Of a DNA stretch of 64,000 bases, positions 1 through 11,668 are shown piece after piece. Origin of the DNA: Beroe forskalii (lineage: Eukaryota; Ctenophora; Nuda; Beroida; Beroidae); the NCBI GenBank assembly GCA_011033025.1, contig WFMF01000616.1, positions 25,450-89,449 on the forward strand. The letters run 5' to 3'. Made by a program: the position numbers and the translations under genes. A model generated the notes under the pieces. It was not told the origin of the DNA. It ran no database searches and saw only the letters and a program-made list of their open reading frames with translations. The first letter of the stretch is position 1. Each line of letters begins with the position of its first letter.

Positions 1-112
1 GCTGTTGCTATCCCAGGGTAACGACTGAGGATAGCAGAGCTGCTGCTATCACAGGGTAACGACTGAGGATAGCAGAGCTGAGCTGTTGCTATCACAATTC
101 ACAGGGAAAGGC
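1..112. repeat. Short tandem repeat at window edge
   Basis: A unit of roughly 50 bp containing GCTATC, CAGGGTAACGACTGAGGATAGC and AGAGCTG is present about twice, with a third decayed copy. It continues off the left edge, so the full array length is unknown. The stretch from 113 to 552 is AT-rich and shows nothing else I recognise. Confidence 0.7.
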
Positions 113-552
113 TCTGATAATAGTTGTGCTATTGCTATCTGAGTGCACTTGAAGTTTTATTGGGTATTGTTCTTTTTTTTTATCAAATTGTTATTTAAGA
201 GGTTAATGAACATTATTTTACTTAATAACATTATTGATTTAACATTACACGACTTATGTTTTTAATCTTGATATTGCTTTATTCAGAGTACGTATAATAC
301 CGACAATGTATTCTCTGTATTGTTTGAGTAATTTATTCTATACTTCATCCAAATTTAACTTATAATCCAGGAATTTTCTTAGTAATATTTTGCTAAAATT
401 GGTTTTCTATGTTGTTTCACTAAAAACGTCTATATTTATCTTAATTTGTGCTCTTGTTACACATTAATGAAATTTAATTAGTTTGATTACATTACATCTC
501 CATCACTTCACACCACCACTTTCACACATTGCTTCGACCCAGGTAGTCTGAC

Positions 553-2455
553 ATGTCGAACATCCTGTTCATCGTTACGGGTGCCAGTGGCGGCTTTGGA
601 TCCGCCATCCTACGGCAAATCAACACCCTTCACGGCGCTGACGCTGCCATCATTGCCTGCACCCGAAACCAGGAAACAGTCGCCGAACTCACCAAAGACT
701 TTTCATCCGTTGTCAAGCTAACATCCGTGGACTTTTCTCAACGGGAAGGGATTAAAGAGCGGTGTGTCTCCATGTTACAGCTGTTTGAGGCTGATGATTC
801 GTCCTTTTCAGAGGTTGTGCTGGTCAACAACCACGCGTCAGCTAACGATGTGAAACGTTTAGTTGCGGAATACGATGATTACCAAGAACTCGATGATTAC
901 ATGTTCCTGAACTTCACTTCGTTCCAAGTGCTGACGGCCGTGTTTTTAAAGGAATTCAGGGGAAGAGAGGGAACGGCAGTTTCGGTTATCAATGTTTCAT
1001 CCTTAGCGTCAATTGTAGGGATGCCATCACTGTCCATTTACTGTGCTGGTAAAGGCGCTAGAATGATGCTTTACAAGGTAATTTTATGATGCATTGAGTT
1101 GAATTCTTCTGAAAACGGCTATATGAAAGTAATGTGCTGTTTACTTAATACTTATTGAGATTTTTTGGTCATCAATTATAATTTTTTCCCTCCCCATTGG
1201 CATTTTTGTGTATACAAAAAGGCAAATGAGAGGGTTGGCAGAGATCGTGGTTTGGGAAGGTGAGAAATAGGATATGTGTATATCAGGTCGAGGTTTGCAA
1301 TACAACTACTGTAATTTCTGGAAAGTGCCCGGATTGCTCCTTTATAATATCAGTCGCGAAAATGTCCCTCCGTCCGTCCCCTTTTCACACAAATCTTCAA
1401 AATCACGAATTTCCTAATTCATGAAGCTTTCGGTTGTCAAAAATTTTAATCTCATACGTTGACCAGGCCCATCCGTGCCACATTCCCAGTCACTAAAGTT
1501 TTCATATCGACCAAATCTAATGTCCTGGAAATTGATTTTCATTTCGACTATTTCAAACACAAAAAACACGATTTTTTCGCCAAAAAAGATATTGACCGAG
1601 TAAATGTGAAGAAGGCTTGCCAAATTTGACTATTCTCTGAGAAATGATGTGGAAAATTGAATCAGTATCACAATAAAAAGACTGAAATTTTACACGTATT
1701 GTTACACATAATTAACATGTCATTTCAAGATTTCGTAGCTCAATCGGTTAGCGCGTCAGACTTTGTAGCGCTGACACGCTAGAGGTCACGGGTTCAAGCC
1801 CCACTATAGTCAAATTTCAAATTATTATTTTCTTAGCTTATCTTCAGTTTTCTGATAGCAAAAAATGATCCTGTACAGCCCAATCAGTTCATCAGAAAGG
1901 TTTTAAATCAGGTCACAGAAAATTTTCAGTAATAAGTTTAATTCAGCAGTTAGATTTCGAAATACACGATGGCACGATACAGTACTCAAATAAGCATGTT
2001 GCCCAGGTCGTTAAGACTAGAATTTCCAAAATGTTGAGTTACAAGACATCAAGCATCGCGGGGGAGGGAAATTAAGCGCCTGCATACGGGAAATATGGAC
2101 AAACAAGAATTGTGTCGGCAGGCGCAATTCTTGTTAATATCGAATAAACATTTGCTCATAATCATCAAATTTTCCCTCTCAGTTCCCATACCTAATTTGT
2201 TTAATTACCTTTCAGACGCTGGCGGGAGAGTACCCCGATGTTAACGTTCTCAACTACTCCCCCGGTCCCATGCTGACAGCCATGACATCCCACTTCAGTA
2301 CTGACAGTGTGGGTCCCATGGTCAAGGACTTTTTTGTGGACCTGGCAGCTAAGAATTCCTATGTGGATCCTGATGAGTCGGCCAAGAAGATGCTGGATCT
2401 TTTGAAGGAGAGGAAGTATAAGTCGGGTGATCAGGTGGATTTCTACGATCGTTAG
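553..2455 (+). CDS. SPR: Sepiapterin reductase (SDR family), two exons
   Basis: Exons are 553-1077 and 2216-2455, joined in phase 0, giving 254 residues, close to the 261 of human SPR. The enzyme makes tetrahydrobiopterin from 6-pyruvoyl-tetrahydropterin by NADPH-dependent carbonyl reduction in the cytosol. Visible motifs are the Rossmann dinucleotide loop TGASGGFG (residues 9-16), the catalytic Ser in NVSS (about 149-150) and the YxxxK pair in YCAGK (Tyr163, Lys167). Exon 2 contains the family C-terminal pattern VLNYSPGP and ends KSGDQVDFYDR, very like the mammalian SGAHVDFYDK end. The donor AAG|GTAATT and the acceptor TTTCAG are standard. A polyadenylation signal AATAAA lies at 2792-2797. 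The intron holds a tRNA-like sequence. Identification is firm. Confidence 0.95.
1729..1811 (+). tRNA. tRNA-like sequence (probable tRNA pseudogene or tRNA-derived repeat)
   Basis: Inside the SPR intron there is a clear A-box-like TAGCTCAATCGG and a B-box-like GGTTCAAGCCC at normal spacing. An anticodon-like stem GTCAG/CTGAC is visible, but its loop is 11 nt instead of 7. The acceptor stem pairs poorly and the T stem only partly. It may be a decayed tRNA, an intron-containing tRNA or the head of a SINE. I do not assign an anticodon. Confidence 0.4.
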
Positions 2456-3112
2456 TCTAGAAAAGTACTACGTGATAGGGTGAAAGTCACAAATTTTCAT
2501 TGTCAGATAATACGTTTCAATTTAAATTAGGGTGAGATGTTTTTAAGTTTTTAATTTTAGTCGCTAAGTTATAAAGTTCAGATTTGTTTCAGCCTTTCAA
2601 ATTTTCATTTTTTATTTTTCAGAATAGCATCCAAGATTGTAATTGTAATATAGTGTTCATAATATCTTCTTATTAAGTTATTATGTAGTGTAAAGCCCAT
2701 TATAAGTCATTTTCTTAAGATTTTTCACTTGTAAACATCACAGCTCTTTCCACCATTAACTACCCTTATTAATGTGTGTAAATCACCGATAAATAAACTG
2801 TATTAATAGTTTATATTGTTAAAATGTTTAATGTGTAATTTGTGTGGAATATATGGTACCAATTATATCATGTTATGAATGTATTTTATATCCTTTATTT
2901 CATTATTTTTAGCTGGGATTTTCAAATCATTTCATTGCTGCTGTAGAAGCTTATTAATAGAAAACCCACTGAAATCTCAGGGTGAAGGTTTTGCCGCTTG
3001 TCTTCTCATCTCTGTGTAACTTTATAGTTATGTACAAAAATATCATTCTATTCTTTGATTCTTTCGACTATTTCTATTTTCGTCTCTGTTTGCTAGGTCA
3101 TAGGAACTTACC
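2456..3112. other. SPR 3' UTR and intergenic spacer
   Basis: AT-rich sequence with the AATAAA signal at 2792-2797 near the likely SPR transcript end. The rest, up to the TenA-like start, would contain that gene's promoter. I see no conserved element. Confidence 0.5.
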
Positions 3113-3814
3113 ATGGAAACAATCAAGAAACTTGAATCGGAGCAGTTTAACATCTCCACAACTAAAAGACTTGCTGCTCACCCTGTTTTAACTGCTGCTG
3201 AAAATGGAACTCTATCTGTTGAATGTATCAAGCTTTTCCTCTTAGAACAGTATTATATTATTAAAAGTGACACTAAAAGTTTAGAAGCTGGCTTAGAGAT
3301 GCACGGCCAAACCTCGGCTGCTTATAAAGACTTCTTCGAATTCTTCCTGTCCGGCGAGAAGATTGCCAGTGATCTGCACTCCAAAATGGCTGATGCTCTT
3401 CACATTTCTCCCCAAGAGATGGCTGAACACGAACCGAGCCATTTCTGTCAAGCTTACCCCTCGAAGTTCTGTCAGCTAGTGTACCATAGTGACCCTGCGG
3501 TTGTGGCTATAGCTTTTGCAGTGAACTTCCCTGCCTGGGGTAGAATGTGTGGTCGGTTTAGGGATGCTTTGCTGGCTAAATACGCGGATAAACTCGATCT
3601 TTCAGAGGAAAAACTAGGTTTTGTATCCTATTTTGCTGAACCAATCGAATGCCTTCCTAGTTTGGTGGATAAGGTTTCAAATGCCAGCAGAGAACTGAAG
3701 CAGTATGGTAATGCAATTTCTTACAAAGAGATAAAGGATGCTGTTCGACTTCTTCAAGAATATGAGATTTTGTTTTGGGATGGGGTATATTTGGCTCAGG
3801 GAGAAGAGAAGTAA
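3113..3814 (+). CDS. TenA/THI-4 family (heme-oxygenase-like fold) protein, single exon
   Basis: An uninterrupted 233-residue frame starting METIKKLES. The all-helical pattern, its length (TenA enzymes are about 220-240 residues) and stretches such as LFLLEQYYIIKSDTKSLE, SHFCQAY and VAIAFAVNFPAWGRMC fit the TENA/THI-4 family, whose members hydrolyse aminopyrimidine breakdown products of thiamin or are related heme-oxygenase-fold proteins. The C-terminal helix carries EYEILFWDGVY, matching the E..FWDxxY pattern near the end of TenA proteins. Substrate cannot be assigned from sequence. No intron is seen, unlike its neighbours, so a retrocopy or an ancestrally intronless gene is possible. A cytosolic location is inferred from the lack of a signal peptide. 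Confidence 0.75.
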   Translation: METIKKLESEQFNISTTKRLAAHPVLTAAENGTLSVECIKLFLLEQYYIIKSDTKSLEAGLEMHGQTSAAYKDFFEFFLSGEKIASDLHSKMADALHISPQEMAEHEPSHFCQAYPSKFCQLVYHSDPAVVAIAFAVNFPAWGRMCGRFRDALLAKYADKLDLSEEKLGFVSYFAEPIECLPSLVDKVSNASRELKQYGNAISYKEIKDAVRLLQEYEILFWDGVYLAQGEEK

Positions 3815-4487
3815 ATTTCTCTCTCCAGATTACTTACTTAATCAAGATTTTAATCAAATTCTTACGAAATTGATATCAATTAATTGAGATTTAGATAATT
3901 TATTAAGCTCTTGTTAATTTACTCTTGAGCTCTTATTAACTTTTGATATAATTTATGATGCATTCCTTTTGATTTTTTGAATGCATATAGAAACAATTGA
4001 TATATTTTGCACACTAAATCTTTGATTTATTATATTTAATCACCACAAAATTCATTGCTTGTAAACTTAATTAATCATTTTTTATTCCGTTTTGTAGGTA
4101 TGCTGAAAATTAGGATTCAGAGCAATTTTACTATATCATGTTTTAGCTTTTTAAATTTAAACATTTATATTTTTTCTTGTCTAGTTATATCTCGTATTTT
4201 AATGAATTGGGTATGATGTTTTATGAGGTTGTTGTTATTATTTGGCAGTCTTATTTTACATTCAACATTGTGTGAAATGATTGTAAAAGATACTCAAATT
4301 GAATTAGTAAATGGAGAGTTAAGTAGCGAAAAGTTAATTCGAAGTTCAATATTACACCTTTTTAAAATTTGTTTATTGACTAATTGAATAAAAATCCATG
4401 AATAAAACATGAAAACTCCTCTTCGCTAAGATTACTTAAATAGTTACCTTACAACGTGTTTATCTCATTATCTAATCGCTGATTGAG
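3815..4487. other. AT-rich spacer
   Basis: Strongly AT-rich; holds the 3' UTR of the TenA-like gene and the promoter region of the next gene. An AATAAA at about 4387 could end the upstream transcript. Nothing else recognised. Confidence 0.4.
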
Positions 4488-4865
4488 ATGACCACAGCGG
4501 ATGTTCCGCAGCCCCCACAACAACAAACACAGCACCAGCAACAACAAGTCCCCACACAACAGCAACAAACCCACGTCTCCTCAAAACGGAAGTGTATGAT
4601 GGAGTCCGCTCGGATCGCCACGCGCGAACGTAACCGAATCCGAGAACGCGAGCGTCGGATGATGGAATCAGATGTGGAGAAGGAATTCCGAAGGAAACAG
4701 AACCGGGAACGAATGCGGTCGTATCGTCAGAATATGAGTCTGGAGGAGAAGGAAGTGATGAAGGAACTGAACAGGGAGCGGCAGAGGATGAGGAGGAAGA
4801 GGTTACGAGCTGAGAAGGACTTTCAGAAACAGTACGCTGTTTCGCTGGTGCAACCTCGAGGATGA
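4488..4865 (+). CDS. Small basic Q-rich protein with STPR-like arginine repeats
   Basis: A 125-residue frame. Residues 1-30 are rich in Gln, Pro and Thr. From about residue 40 to the end it is extremely rich in Arg, Glu and Met, with two roughly 23-residue units of the form NRERMRxYRxNMSxEEKE. This periodicity resembles the STPR repeat (23-residue DNA-binding repeat of FMBP-1-type proteins). Such proteins are nuclear and bind DNA along the major groove, but here the assignment rests on pattern alone. Coding use is GC-richer than the flanks, which supports a real gene. No intron is evident, and the stop is followed by ordinary spacer. Other exons cannot be excluded. Confidence 0.55.
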   Translation: MTTADVPQPPQQQTQHQQQQVPTQQQQTHVSSKRKCMMESARIATRERNRIRERERRMMESDVEKEFRRKQNRERMRSYRQNMSLEEKEVMKELNRERQRMRRKRLRAEKDFQKQYAVSLVQPRG

Positions 4866-6369
4866 AGACTTGATAAGCGTTTCGTTTTTCTTGAAATTCC
4901 GCGTTGTAAGAGATGGTCTTCGATTTGGTGGGTGTGTTTCAGCAGAGGACAGTCTGTTTGGAAAATACTGAATATGAAACAATTGCTCACGTACGAAGTA
5001 TCAATCGTTTTACTTAGGTTTCGATCATGGTGATTTGTGGGTGTAGTGTAGAGTTTTGTGCAAGTGATGAAACGGCAACCAACACGCATTTGGCTTGGAA
5101 ATTAGAAAAGTAAACGTTGTAGTTATTGAAAATTGGTATTTATGAGTAGCTATCTCTTTGTGAAGTTTGCATCAATCAGCATCATTTAACATATACTTCT
5201 TTGTAAGTTTCTAGGTACTTGTTATAGAAGTATAGACTTTAAATTAACATTGAAAATTTAAATGCATGATAGTTTTCTTCTAATATTTCGTCTAATATTA
5301 ATGATAGCTGTCTGTGTAATTTGTACCCTACAGGCCCCTTTTTACCAAACATCATTGAATGAGTATTATCTCCTTCAACTGAGGAGCTAAGATTACGCAG
5401 TTTCAATTTTCTGACAGACAAGGCCCATTTCAAATAAGAAATGTTGACTTTTCCTGGTCAACATTGATTACTCAGATATGCTTTGACCTCAAAAATCGTA
5501 TTTTTTGAAAAATGAAAAAAATATTTACTTTTCATTTATATTTGGAGTTTTAGGACATAGGTGAATCGAGAGCCCCCAAAAAATTTGCTCTGCTTGACTC
5601 ATTACCCTTTTTTCTATCATTACAAATGATTTTCTTGGCGCTCAGATCACTGAAATGTGGATTATAGCAAAATGAAAAGGTGTCCAAAATGCCCTTCAAG
5701 GGTACATTTTATGCTTCAAAGCATATGACCCTTTTAAAGTGGTAAATTACGCTCGGTTTTTATGAAAAAGTTTCAAATATATTTTTTGAGTATTATACGC
5801 CACAAACATGACACAATTTGAAAGGTAATTCTGAAAATTTCATTCTGTACAGGCCTTTTTGTAACATAAATTTTTCAAATATTGTATTTCAATGCTTCCA
5901 TGGACTCCAATTCGTACATTTGGAAATGGTTTTCATAGTTTTTGATGAGCCAAGACACTAACAATCTATCATCAACCACTTTTTGACTCAAGGAACTAAC
6001 TTTAATAAAAAATCAACCCAATGAAAGCAAATTTTGCCATTTCAAAATGGGTCCTAGAAGGGACATTTTATTATTTTTCCATAGTGAAAAGTCAGAAGCA
6101 GTGAAAACTAACATGTATCTTTTACAGTGATCTTCAGTTAACCATGTTCAATGAAAATTGAAGGCTTAATAATATTTTATTTGCCATTTTAGAGCAATTT
6201 AGATAGCAGTGCTGAATATTCAACATCAATTTTCAAAATTGTGATCCATTTCTTCCAGTGAAAGGTATCAGTACATGTTATTTGTCATCACTAGGCATCT
6301 TACACGATCCTGTAACACAGAAACAACTTCAGAATCAAGGTAGGGACGGAATATCAGGGGTATTTAAGT
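4866..6369. other. Gene-free region
   Basis: AT-rich, no convincing exon on either strand; the short frames here have no composition bias or family pattern. No clear repeat structure except scattered short inverted pieces. Confidence 0.4.
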
Positions 6370-6472
6370 CAATTTTGTCCAATTATGTCCAAGGTTAACC
6401 TGATTTTTAGAATTGGACAAAAATCATTGGACAAAATTGGACAAAATTAGACAAAATTGGACATATTCACTT
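6370..6472. repeat. Small inverted repeat based on TTGGACAAAA (copy 1)
   Basis: TTTTGTCCAATT units on the left face ATTGGACAAAATTGGACAAA units on the right around GGTTAACCTGATTTTTAG. A second copy lies at 10,085-10,182 with the same arm-centre-arm order, so this is a dispersed foldback repeat rather than a chance palindrome. Confidence 0.7.
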
Positions 6473-6698
6473 TAAAAATTCCGGAAACTAAATTTCACTC
6501 ACTTGTGGTGTTTTGAATTTCACAAAGTCCACAAATGAAATTTTACTCTAGCTCTATATCACAATAAAGGGTGGTCTTGTCAGATTTTAGGGGCAAAACG
6601 TGAACGGAAACGTACGTATATGGCACACTGGAAGAACGCCAGCTGGCAAAAACTAGAATAATGGAAAGATGGAAGTGGAAATGATTGCTGGATTACTA

Positions 6699-7499
6699 GG
6701 GCGTTTCATAATTTGCCAACAAAGAGTGTATATTGTTCGGGGTCAAAAAGCTATATCCTTTAGGACATAAAAAACTGGCAGAAAAAAGTTTCAGACGAAA
6801 AAAAAATATTTTAAGCACGTGCACAGGCCACAGCCATTTTTACCTGTAAAAATCATGATTTTCGGTAAAAAGTTACCCATCTCTTTTTCCGCTCGAGTGA
6901 CATATTTCTAAGCCTTCTCATCGTGTTCCTCAGCCCAGAAAATGGGGGTATAGGTCCAAAAATTTTTGACCTACGACCTTCAGATTTCAGAAGCTGAGTT
7001 ATCACCGATTTTCATATGCCCATATATGGGCATACGCGAGCAAAAACAGGCGCATGCCCATATATGGGCATATGAAAATCAGTGATAACTCAGCCTCTGA
7101 AGGTCGTACGTACACGATGAGAAGGCTTAGAAATATTTCACTCAAGCAGAAAATCATAATTTTTACAGGCAAAAATGGCTGTTGTTATGTTATTTGAGTA
7201 TTTCATATGCTTTGAATCATTGATAATCTCATGAATTATATATGTTATATGTTACCCTTTGTTGATAAGTGATTGTTATCTAAATTGTACCTTTTCAGTT
7301 TATATGGTTAAAGCTTTAGGTTATTCATGTCTATCATTTGACTCCTACAAAAAGTACAACAGCTGTGGCCTCTGTTCGTGCTTGAAATTATTTTTTATGT
7401 CTGAAACTTTTTTCTGCCAATTTTTCATGTCCTAAAGGATAGCTTTTGACCCCGAACAATAGGTATACAGTTCTCTTGTTGGGAAATTATGAAACGCCC
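6699..7499. mobile_element. 0.8 kb foldback MITE-like element with TA target duplication
   Basis: The left end GGGCGTTTCATAATTT is mirrored by AAATTATGAAACGCCC on the right, and each end is flanked by TA (6697-6698 and 7500-7501). Inverted similarity continues inward for about 200-300 bp (GTTCGGGGTCAAAA against TTTTGACCCCGAAC; the GGCCACAGCC segment against GGCTGTGGCC-like sequence), with a central CCCATATATGGGCATA palindrome. No transposase frame. A TA duplication and long terminal inverted repeats fit a non-autonomous Tc1/mariner-type element. Confidence 0.75.
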
Positions 7500-7519
7500 T
7501 ACTGGATTACATTAAATTG

Positions 7520-9260
7520 CAGTATGGCGAGTGATGTATCAATGACACCATTCTGACGTACCAATGGAGCAATGGCTTCAGTTTGTCTGACGTGGTATCG
7601 CTGACATCAGTCTCTCAGTATGACGTTAGATGAATTACAGACACCAGTCTGACGTTACAAGGAGCACAGAAACCAGTCTGATTTTAGACGTATCACTGAA
7701 ACCAGTCTGACGTTAAATGCATCAATGACACTAGTGTGACGTTAGACACTTCACTGTCTGACGTATCACTATCATTACACCCGTCCTACATATCACTGAC
7801 TCCAGGCTGACGTAGTATTGAAACCAATCTGGAGTATCACTGACACCAGTCTGATGTACCTTGACACCAGTCTGACGAATTGCTGACACCAGTCTGGCGT
7901 ATCACTGACACCAGTCTGATTTATCACTAACACCAGTCTAACAGATCATTGACACCAGTCTGACATACTACTGATTCCAGTCAGACGTATCGCTGACACC
8001 AGTCTTAAGTAAGACGTATTCCTGACGCCAGTCTGATGTTAGACGTGTCACTGCCACCAGTTTGAAGTTAGACGTATCACCGAAACCAATTTGACGTATC
8101 ACTGATACCAGTCTGGCGTATCACTGACACCAATTGGCGTATCACTGACGCGAGTCTGACATATATCATCGACACCGGTCTGATTTATCGCTGACACCAG
8201 TCCGGAGTATCACTGACACCAGTCCGGAATATCACTGACACCAGTCTGGCACATCACTGACACCTGTCTGACGTATCACTATAATTGACACCGTCATATC
8301 ACTCACCAGGCTGACGTATTATTGAAACCAATCTGAGTATCACTGACACCAGTCTGATGTACCTTGACACCAGTCTGACGAGTTGCTGAAACCAGTCTGG
8401 CGTATTACGACACCAGTCTGATTTATCACTTACACCAGTCTAACAGATCATTGACACCAGTCTGACATACTACTGATTCCAGTCAGACGTATCATCGACA
8501 CCAGTCTGAAGTAAGACGTATCGCTGACACCAGTCAGATGTTAGACGCATCACTGCCACCAGTTTGAAGTTAGACGTATCACCGACACCAATTTGACGTA
8601 TCACTGATACCAGTCTGGCGTATCACCGACACCAATTGACGTATCACTGACGCGAGTCTGACATATATCATCGACATCGGTCTGATGTATCGCTGACACC
8701 AGTCCGGAGTATCACTGACACCAGTCCAGAATATCACTGACACCAGTCTGACATATCACTGACACCAGTCTGATTTATCACTAGCAGCAGTCTAACGCAT
8801 CATTGACACCAGTCAGACGTATCACCGACACAAGTCTAGGTAAGACGTATCGCTGACACCAGTCGTAAGTAAGACGTATTCCTGACGCCAGTCTGATGTT
8901 AGACGTGTCACTGCCACCAATTTGAAGTTAGACGTATCAATGATACCAGTCTGAAGTTAACCGTATCACCGAGACCAGTCTGATTTATCACCAAGACCTG
9001 TCTGTTCACATTAGACGTATCGCTGACACCAGTCCGACGTTAGACATATGGGTGTCATCCGTCGGACGTTTGACGTATCCCTGACACCAGTCTGATGTTA
9101 GACGTATCACTGAAACCAGTCTGAAGTTAGACGTATTACCGACACTAATTTGACGTATTACTGACACCAGTCTGACGTATCGCTGTCTCCAGTATGACAT
9201 TTTGCTGACACCAGTCTGACGTATCACCGACACCAGTCTGACGTTAGACGTATCACTGAC
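7520..9260. repeat. 1.7 kb minisatellite, unit about 20-22 bp (GACACCAGTCTGACGTATCACT)
   Basis: About 80 degenerate copies of a unit whose core is TGACACCAGTCTGACGTATC. A higher-order period is visible: the series starting near 7,780 recurs near 8,290 with the same order of variants (the CCAGGCTGACGTA..ATTGAAACCAATCTG block), about 510 bp apart. Short open frames inside are a by-product of the repeat. Confidence 0.9.
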
Positions 9261-9279
9261 TAGGAAACTGCTGGTAACT

Positions 9280-9660
9280 GGTTAACCAAACCGTAACTGA
9301 AATACTGATTGACCAGACTTTTTTGCCAACTGTAAACGAAACCGTAACCGTAACCGAATATTAAGCCGAAACAAGCGGAACAAGCCGAAACCACCCCGAA
9401 CCAACCCAAAAACTTCCCCAAATGTAGCCGAAACGATCCGAAACGAGCCGAAACAAGTCAATCAACCCGAGTCAACCCCAACCTTAACCATAAAACCATA
9501 ACCCGGGTTGATTCAGGTTGATTTGCGTTGATTCGCTCACAGTTTCGGATTTTTTCGTTTGTTTCGGGTTCATTTTCTTGTTTCGGTTCGTTTCGGCTTG
9601 TTTCGGGGAGGTTTTTGGATTGTTTCGGGTTGTTTCAGATTGATTTGGCTAGTTCCTACT
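9280..9660. repeat. Inverted array of CCGAAAC / GTTTCGG motifs
   Basis: Left half is built of AAGCCGAAAC and AACCGTAACCG-like units; the right half carries GTTTCGGCTTGTTTCGG and GTTTCGGGTT units on the same strand, so the two halves can fold back. The centre is AACCATAACCCGGGTTGATT. It abuts the minisatellite. No coding capacity. Confidence 0.7.
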
Positions 9661-10084
9661 TGTAGTATCGACGATGATTCTGTGTAGTGGTCCTAGAGAG
9701 GTCATGGTCCTCTGTGATGGAAAGATTAAGAAAGAGTATTGGTTCAGAATGCCGTGGCAATCACTTATAATATAGTCCATCCAACGGAGTAATCAGCTCT
9801 GTACTACAGACAGTAACCAAGCAATCACAGAATCAAGCATTATGTTGTTTCCACTTTCATTTTTATTTCCATTTCCACTTTTTGCCTGTCGATGTTCTTC
9901 CACTATATAGACTATATCATGAGGAGTTAATTTCCGAAGGAAAATCGGCTACAGTAAGATACCATAGCTATAGTCATGTATGATACTGACACTCATTAGA
10001 GGGAGGGTTGGATTGTATATTTAACTATGGTATTATAATTGATGAACTCATCCAAAGCTATACAGCCTAAAAGTTGGAAGCAAA

Positions 10085-10182
10085 AAAATGTCCAATTTTG
10101 TCCAAAGTTAACCTCATTTTTGAGAATTGGACAAAAAACCATTGGACAAAATTGGACATAATTGGACAAAATTGGACTTGGC
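10085..10182. repeat. Small inverted repeat based on TTGGACAAAA (copy 2)
   Basis: Same structure as the copy at 6,370-6,472, with centre AAGTTAACCTCATTTTTGAG. The two copies are in the same orientation 3.7 kb apart. Confidence 0.7.
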
Positions 10183-11668
10183 CCCGCCCCAATATCAGGC
10201 ATTTTCTATCATCATCGAAATGTACCTTCTAGGGGACATTTTTCAAATTCTTCAACCTAAAATTTCTCGTTTCCTTTTAAAAAAGGGCCAGATGCACCGA
10301 TGTTTCTTAAGAATAATAAGCTTTATATGTAACATAAAGTAATTATGCTTAACCAGTGAGCTGATTTAAACATGTTAAAGTGTGAAGCAAAACTACTATA
10401 AAATGTCCCTTAGGAGGAACATTTCTCTTGAACATGTCCTCTTGTGCCCAGAATTTCAAGATATATGATATAGAAAAACAGTTGTTTTTAAAATCATTCT
10501 TTTTACTGTCATATTTCATGAAAACTTTAGGCTGCCCATATCTGTAAAGGGTGCAGTAAGTAACAGCAAATACGAAATTGGTCATTTTGGGGCAGTACTC
10601 AAAATGGGCAAGATATAACATGAAGTGATGAATTTGCATAGAATTTTTCATCAAATACTGTGCTATTAGTGTCTCCCTTGAAATAAAATAAGCCCAGACA
10701 TCACAGGATTATAGCAGAAGGTTAAAATAATGAAGGAATTATGAAGCCGGTTTTTATGGTTTTGAAAATGACTCCATTTCAACATCAATTGCAGAAAAAT
10801 TGGGGCCAGTGCAACAAGAGGAATTGTTCCAGGTTTTGCCTACACCATTGACAGAGAGTGTGAGGCAAAATTGAAACCATAAAAACTTGTTCCAAACATA
10901 GATAACTCATGTTTTGTAAAAAGTACCATGGAAGGTACATTTTCTTGAAAATGTACCCTAGAAGGGACATTTAGACAGTTATCATTAAGCACTCAAAAAT
11001 TAAATTAAAAAGTAAAATAGTTGATATATAGCGGTCTGGTCGATCCTGGAGTATATAGAATCATCGAATTATTATTAATGTGACTAATTTCATTTCAAAT
11101 AATATGTAATATTTTAAAATTATGATAAGATGATATTTTGATAAGTTTTGTCTATGTGAAACAATATTTGATTTGAGAATTATCCGTCATGATACCTAGT
11201 ATAGATCTATGTTGAAAGTTAAGACTTTCTTATTTCCTCATTTTGCCATTTTGAAAATGGTTAGAATGCACACATAATCATTTATGGAAGGATTTAATAT
11301 TCTTTAAGTTTGATTATCATACAGGTATCTTTATATTAATGAACTTTCAAGTTATAGTTGGAAAGTTAGAAGTTTAGAAATTATACGTGATCTTTTTATT
11401 TGCGAAGGTACAATTAAAAAAGAAATCATGCCGAGTCTTGAGAAATGGGCATTCCTGTCTCAAATTCTCCTAGTACCTTAGAGATAATATTCCTTGTTTA
11501 ATTCGCTTCATTCTATCAAAAATTTAGAGTTGGATATTTTAGAATTCGAAATTAATGGGCAAAGTCTGATGACACCTACATTTTCCATTTAACATCAGCA
11601 ATGTGAATTCAACTCACTTTCCTTGTTAGTATTAATTAGCGAATAATAACACCCTTCGCCAACTGAGA
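10183..11668. other. Gene-free spacer before the armadillo gene
   Basis: AT-rich. A short inverted pair, GGTACATTTTCTTGAAAATGTACC, lies near 10,930. Short frames show no family features. The promoter of the next gene should lie in the last few hundred bases. Confidence 0.4.

Noticed and set aside
7520-9260. CRISPR-like array
   Set aside because: The whole unit is repeated with drift and there are no unique spacers; the genome is clearly eukaryotic.
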